The notes beneath the pieces were generated by a model. That model was not told where the DNA came from. It worked only from the letters and a program-made list of their open reading frames with translations, and searched no databases. A DNA stretch of 64,000 nt from Nocardia sputorum (GTDB lineage Bacteria; Actinomycetota; Actinomycetes; Mycobacteriales; Mycobacteriaceae), in NCBI RefSeq assembly GCF_027924405.1, contig NZ_AP026978.1, positions 4,526,001-4,590,000 of the forward strand, given 5' to 3'. Both the position numbers and the translations under genes were made by a program. Below, one piece after another: positions 59,577 to 64,000 of the stretch (position 1 is its first letter; each line of letters opens with the position of its first letter).

Positions 59577-61178
59577 TCAGTCCGCCTTGTGGTCGGGCCC
59601 TCGACCGGCTACGTACTGCTTGGCCCACCGGTAGTCGGGTTTGCCGCTGGGCGCGCGCACGATGGCGTCGGCCACCCAGATCTGTTTGGGCACTTTGTAT
59701 CCGGCCAGGAAAGTGCGAACGTGCGCGTGCAGGTCGGTGAACTGGAGCGGCCCGGGGCCGGTCAGCGACACCACGGCGGCGACCTGATGCCCCCAGCGTT
59801 CGTGCGGCACCCCGATCACCACCGCGTCGTAGATCGCTTCGTGGGTCTTCACCACGCTTTCGACCTCTTCGACGAACACCTTCTCGCCTCCGGTGTTGAT
59901 CACCATGTTGCCGCGGCCGAGCAGCGTGATCGAGCCGTCGGTTTCGGCGCGGGCTCGGTCGTCGGTGACGACCATGCGGACGCCGTCGACGGTCTTGAAC
60001 AGCTTCTCGGTCTTGCCGGGGTCCTTGTAGTAGCCGATCGGCACGTTGCCGGTCTTGGCCAGCCAGCCCTCCGATCCGGGCGCGACAGGGCGGCCGTCGT
60101 CGTCCACGACGACCGCGCCGCGGCCGGTCTGCACGCGGGGGCCGCGGGCGGGGTCGTCGTCTTTCCGGGCGAAACCGATGCCGCCGAAGCCGGTTTCGGA
60201 CGATCCGATGGAATCCGAGACGACCGCCCAGGAGAACAGCTCCAGCAGCGCGTTCTTCACCGGTTGCGACAGCAGCGCGGCGCCGGAGGCGATCGCGAGC
60301 AAGGACGAGGCGTCCACCGGCTCGCGCTGGTACGCCTCGATCAACGGTCTGGCCATGGCGTCGCCGGTGATCACCATGACCTGCGGGCGTTGCTCGGCGA
60401 CGGTCCGCCAGACGCGCGCGGCGTCGAAGCGGGACTCGAAGATCACGGTGTTGCCCGACCACAGCGCGGTGAAGGTGGGCATCATGGCGGCGGCGTGGAT
60501 CAGCGGCGGCAGCACCAGCCACCTGCTCGGATCGATCCCGGCTCCGATGCGGGACTGCTGGAACTCGTCGGCGACCGGTTCGCCGGTGTAGAAGTCGATG
60601 CCGCCGCCGAGGACCCGCCACATGTCCTCTTGCCGCCACATGACGCCTTTCGGCATCCCGGTCGTCCCGCCGGTGTACATCATGAACAGGTCGTCGGCGC
60701 TGCGGTGAACCGCCGGACGATCGGCGGGCCGACCGGCAAGGGCGGACTCGTAACCGGCGCCCTCCGTGGCGGTGCCGCCTTCGTCGGTGACGCAGATCGT
60801 GTGCCGCAGCGCGGGTGTCCGCGCGCGGGCTTCCCGCACGGCGTCGGCGTAACAGGAATGGTGCACGAGCACTTCGAGATCCGCGTTGGCGTAGACGTAG
60901 GCCAGTTCCGCCACGCCGTACCGGTAGTTGATATTGATCGGCACCGCGGCGAGCTTGAAGCACGCGATCAGCGTCTCCATCGTCTCGATGCTGTTGTGCA
61001 TCTGGAAACCCACGTGCGTTCCCGCCGCGACGCCGACGCTCGCCAGATGGTGCGCGAGGCGGTTGGCACGGGCGTCGAGTTCACCGAAGGTCACCCGGCG
61101 GCCGGACTGGATCAGCGCCACCCGCTCGGGCATGGCGTCCACGGAATGCTCGAAGAGGTCGGCGAAGTTGTTGGCCAT
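59577..61178 (-). CDS. Acyl-CoA synthetase (FadD), steroid side-chain type
   Basis: A 533-residue AMP-forming ligase. The P-loop is MMYTGGTTGMPKGVMWR, the adenine motif DSIGSSETGFGG, and the C-terminal lysine region APSGKPDYRWAKQY. Long stretches resemble M. tuberculosis FadD19 (TGDAMARPL, GSSETGFGG), which activates sterol side-chain acids, so I favour activation of the C26 acid made by CYP125. It would convert a steroid carboxylate plus ATP and CoA to the thioester in the cytosol. Confidence 0.9.
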   Translation of the reverse strand: MANNFADLFEHSVDAMPERVALIQSGRRVTFGELDARANRLAHHLASVGVAAGTHVGFQMHNSIETMETLIACFKLAAVPININYRYGVAELAYVYANADLEVLVHHSCYADAVREARARTPALRHTICVTDEGGTATEGAGYESALAGRPADRPAVHRSADDLFMMYTGGTTGMPKGVMWRQEDMWRVLGGGIDFYTGEPVADEFQQSRIGAGIDPSRWLVLPPLIHAAAMMPTFTALWSGNTVIFESRFDAARVWRTVAEQRPQVMVITGDAMARPLIEAYQREPVDASSLLAIASGAALLSQPVKNALLELFSWAVVSDSIGSSETGFGGIGFARKDDDPARGPRVQTGRGAVVVDDDGRPVAPGSEGWLAKTGNVPIGYYKDPGKTEKLFKTVDGVRMVVTDDRARAETDGSITLLGRGNMVINTGGEKVFVEEVESVVKTHEAIYDAVVIGVPHERWGHQVAAVVSLTGPGPLQFTDLHAHVRTFLAGYKVPKQIWVADAIVRAPSGKPDYRWAKQYVAGRGPDHKAD

Positions 61179-61202
61179 GTCGTTCCATCTCTGGGTGGGC
61201 GG

Positions 61203-62453
61203 TCACACGACGGTGAGCGGCAGGGGTATCCCCCGGTCGGTGAAGGTGAAGGCGGCGCCGGTGCTGAACCGGGTCAGCGCGACCTCGGTCGCCTCCCGGA
61301 ACGACTTGTCGCCGAGCGTGACGGCGGCGCGCCAACCCCACTCACCCGCGGCGACGACTTCGGCGCAGAAGCGCGGGTTCACGCCGCGGACCAGCGTGTT
61401 CAGCGGCTGCAGGTGGTCGGGGTCGAGCATCGACGGCCAGGTTCCGTCGGTGTGCGCGCCGCTCGCGGCCGGGAACGTCACCGTGACCGTGCCGCCGGTC
61501 TCCTCGATCTGAATATCGGTGTACGGCAATGGGTTCAGCGCCGGATGCAGTCGCAGCACCGTCGCGAGCGCGGCGGCGTCGTCACCGAGACCGAGGCAAC
61601 CGCGCAAGCGCTCACTGGTCAGCCCGGCGATCCCCGCGAATTGTTTACGCCCGATCTCCAGCGCCGCGGCGGCGTCCACCCGGGCGCGCACCGCGATCAT
61701 GAAACCGAGGGTGAGCAGATGATGTTGCAGGCACACCTCGTCGGCGAGACGGACCAGCGCGGAGCGGGAGAAGTCCGCGAAGCGCACATCACTGAGCAGG
61801 GGGCCGGAGTAGTCCGGCCGCCCTTCGTCGTCGCGGTCGATCGCGGCCAGCTCCAGTCCGGCCGCCGCGGATCCCGCGACCAGCTCGGCGTTGGGCGGCA
61901 CCGGCGGCGGCACGTGAGCGGGATCGATGACGACCGTCCACGCGCACACCGGCTTGCGGTCGGCCGGACGGCGGGGCGGGCGGTGGATCGGCCGGACCTG
62001 GGCGTGCGGGTTGGTGGCCAGCGCGGTCGCGTCGAAGGTGGGGTCTTCGATGTCGTGGCACATCGACACGACGAAGTCATCGCCCATCGGTTCCACATCG
62101 GCCAGCGCACCGCAGTGGTCGAGCCAGAACTCGCCGCGGTGGTGGTCGTCGACCCGGAACCGGAAGTCCATGAACTGCGGCGGGGCGCCGATGTCCAGTT
62201 GCAGGCCCTTGAAGATGGTCTCCACGCCGTCGCCGGAGAAACCGAGCGCCCGCTGCATGCGCCGGGTGTAGACCGGGCTGGCCACCTGCCACTCCTCGAT
62301 GGCGATCGCGGTCATGCCCTCGCGGCCGAAGGCGGCGATCGAATGGGCCATGCCGGAGCGGTCGATGAGGTGCCCGCACAGGAGCAATTCGGGAACCAGC
62401 GCCGCCAGGGTGTCCCGGTCCAGGTCGGCGAATCGGCTGTGTGGTGCGGCCAT
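61203..62453 (-). CDS. Conserved actinomycete protein of unknown function
   Basis: A 416-residue soluble protein. I do not recognise a domain. Two similar-looking halves are suggested: residues ~40-185 (MTAIAIEEWQVASPVYTRRM, DHHRGEFWLDHCGALADVEP) and a C-terminal part with FTFTDRGIPLPL. Conserved His and Asp (DHHRGEFWLDHC, MCHDIEDPTFD) could bind a metal. It sits between the ligase and the SnoaL-like gene with gaps of 24 and 5 bases, so a role in the steroid operon is likely. ATG 62453 is chosen; GTG 62465 is possible. Confidence 0.7.
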   Translation of the reverse strand: MAAPHSRFADLDRDTLAALVPELLLCGHLIDRSGMAHSIAAFGREGMTAIAIEEWQVASPVYTRRMQRALGFSGDGVETIFKGLQLDIGAPPQFMDFRFRVDDHHRGEFWLDHCGALADVEPMGDDFVVSMCHDIEDPTFDATALATNPHAQVRPIHRPPRRPADRKPVCAWTVVIDPAHVPPPVPPNAELVAGSAAAGLELAAIDRDDEGRPDYSGPLLSDVRFADFSRSALVRLADEVCLQHHLLTLGFMIAVRARVDAAAALEIGRKQFAGIAGLTSERLRGCLGLGDDAAALATVLRLHPALNPLPYTDIQIEETGGTVTVTFPAASGAHTDGTWPSMLDPDHLQPLNTLVRGVNPRFCAEVVAAGEWGWRAAVTLGDKSFREATEVALTRFSTGAAFTFTDRGIPLPLTVV

Positions 62454-62458
62454 GTCGG

Positions 62459-63009
62459 TCACCACAGCGGAACGGGGGACTCGCCGACGCGATACCAGCC
62501 GGGCAGTGGCTGACCGGAGACGGAGCGCTCGATGCGCTTCTGCATGCCCGGCGTCAGCGCCTTGTTCGTGATCATCTCCAGGAACAGCGCCGAGACGTTA
62601 CCGAAGTCGAAGAAGTCGCGCTGCCAGGACCATTGGAAGTCGCCTGCGTAGCGGAACCAGCTGCCGCCGATGCCCTCGGGCGAGTAGTTGCGCCCATCCG
62701 GACGTGTGGCCTCGCTGACCTGCTTCCAGAGTCCGATGACGTTGCCGGTGCGGTCGTCGACCACGAACTCCTGATAGGGGTAGGTCCAGCCCTCCAGCCC
62801 GGCCATCTCCTGGCCGAGGGCCAGATCGCGGATCTCGTCGCGCCCGACGGCCATGAACTCCTGGGTGGGGCCGTAGTTCCAGCCGTAGGTGGCGTCCTCG
62901 GTATACATCTGCGCGAGCGGCTTCCAGTCGCCCTTTTCCTCGCAGCGCTGGTTCTCGACGATCCAGCGCTGGATCATCTCGTCGAGCTCGGCGCGGTCGA
63001 AACCTGGCA

Positions 63010-63010
<1 letters not shown>
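62459..63010 (-). CDS. SnoaL/NTF2-like protein
   Basis: A 183-residue protein with an NTF2-like cone fold: the MIQRWIVENQRCEEKGDWKP helix, QMYTEDATYGWNYGP strand and DEIRDLALGQEM. Related folds include ketosteroid isomerase and the mycobacterial Rv0760c next to cyp51 in that genome, but ours is longer. It could isomerise or bind a steroid; no catalytic residues can be named. Its ATG overlaps the ferredoxin stop by one base (TGATG). Confidence 0.82.

Positions 63011-64000
<990 letters not shown>

Noticed and set aside
59100..62513. A very long plus-strand open frame across the steroid operon
   Set aside because: It is antisense to four well-supported genes and its translation has no domain; it is a high-GC shadow.

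Overview
The window reads as chromosomal DNA of a high-GC actinomycete of the Mycobacteriales, most likely a Nocardia or close relative. This rests on my recognition of protein families: a mycobacterial-type CYP51 and CYP125, a Tat-exported latex-clearing protein, a BlaC-like class A beta-lactamase, an ECF41 sigma factor and an orphan Mce protein. I saw no rRNA, tRNA, CRISPR array, prophage or intact insertion sequence. Genes are dense and in short operons.

0-5.3 kb: an AraC regulator, then a minus-strand operon of two paralogous Ser/Thr kinases with a lipoprotein gene between them; both kinases carry the same four-cysteine outer domain. 5.5-8.5 kb: two HxlR regulators, each divergent from a target (DHFR-like reductase; MFS exporter), with perfect inverted repeats between. 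8.6-13.4 kb: a large Orn/Lys/Arg decarboxylase-like PLP enzyme, an NCS2 uracil/xanthine permease and two small stress-type genes. 13.4-18.5 kb: a GNAT pseudogene, an SDR-like protein, a PAS-ANTAR antiterminator, a secreted chymotrypsin-like protease, a secreted glycine-zipper protein and a membrane protein with a Gly-Tyr repeat tail. 19-22 kb: ECF41 sigma factor SigJ divergent from its carboxymuconolactone-decarboxylase-like partner, with matching promoters, then an NmrA-like protein. 22-26 kb: a SARP/AAA giant regulator and a divergent membrane protein.

26-33 kb: a minus-strand block with a two-component system, an HSL-type esterase and a heterodimeric ABC half-transporter pair resembling IrtAB/YbtPQ. 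33-39 kb: Lcp rubber oxygenase, a KGG-type stress protein with a strong terminator, PadR/peptide deformylase, a LysM protein and a PepSY membrane protein whose start codon abuts an iron box. 39.5-46.2 kb: TetR regulator, SRPBCC protein, FabG-like SDR, an Ugp-type sugar ABC operon lacking its ATPase, and a Tat-exported amidohydrolase. 46.5-49.5 kb: a large polytopic membrane protein and a lipoprotein beta-lactamase.

49.6-54.4 kb is a zinc import locus of the AztABCD type. The permease is fused in frame to one AztD-like propeller, a second AztD follows as a separate lipoprotein, and a Zur-like 9-1-9 inverted repeat lies between the divergent ATPase and permease genes. 54.4-64 kb: an orphan Mce protein divergent from cyp51 across a cluster of TGTCCA half-sites, then a seven-gene minus-strand operon (P450, ferredoxin, SnoaL-like protein, unknown, acyl-CoA ligase, DapB-like reductase, CYP125) that looks like sterol or steroid side-chain metabolism. 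The operon runs off the right edge, so the first P450 is incomplete.
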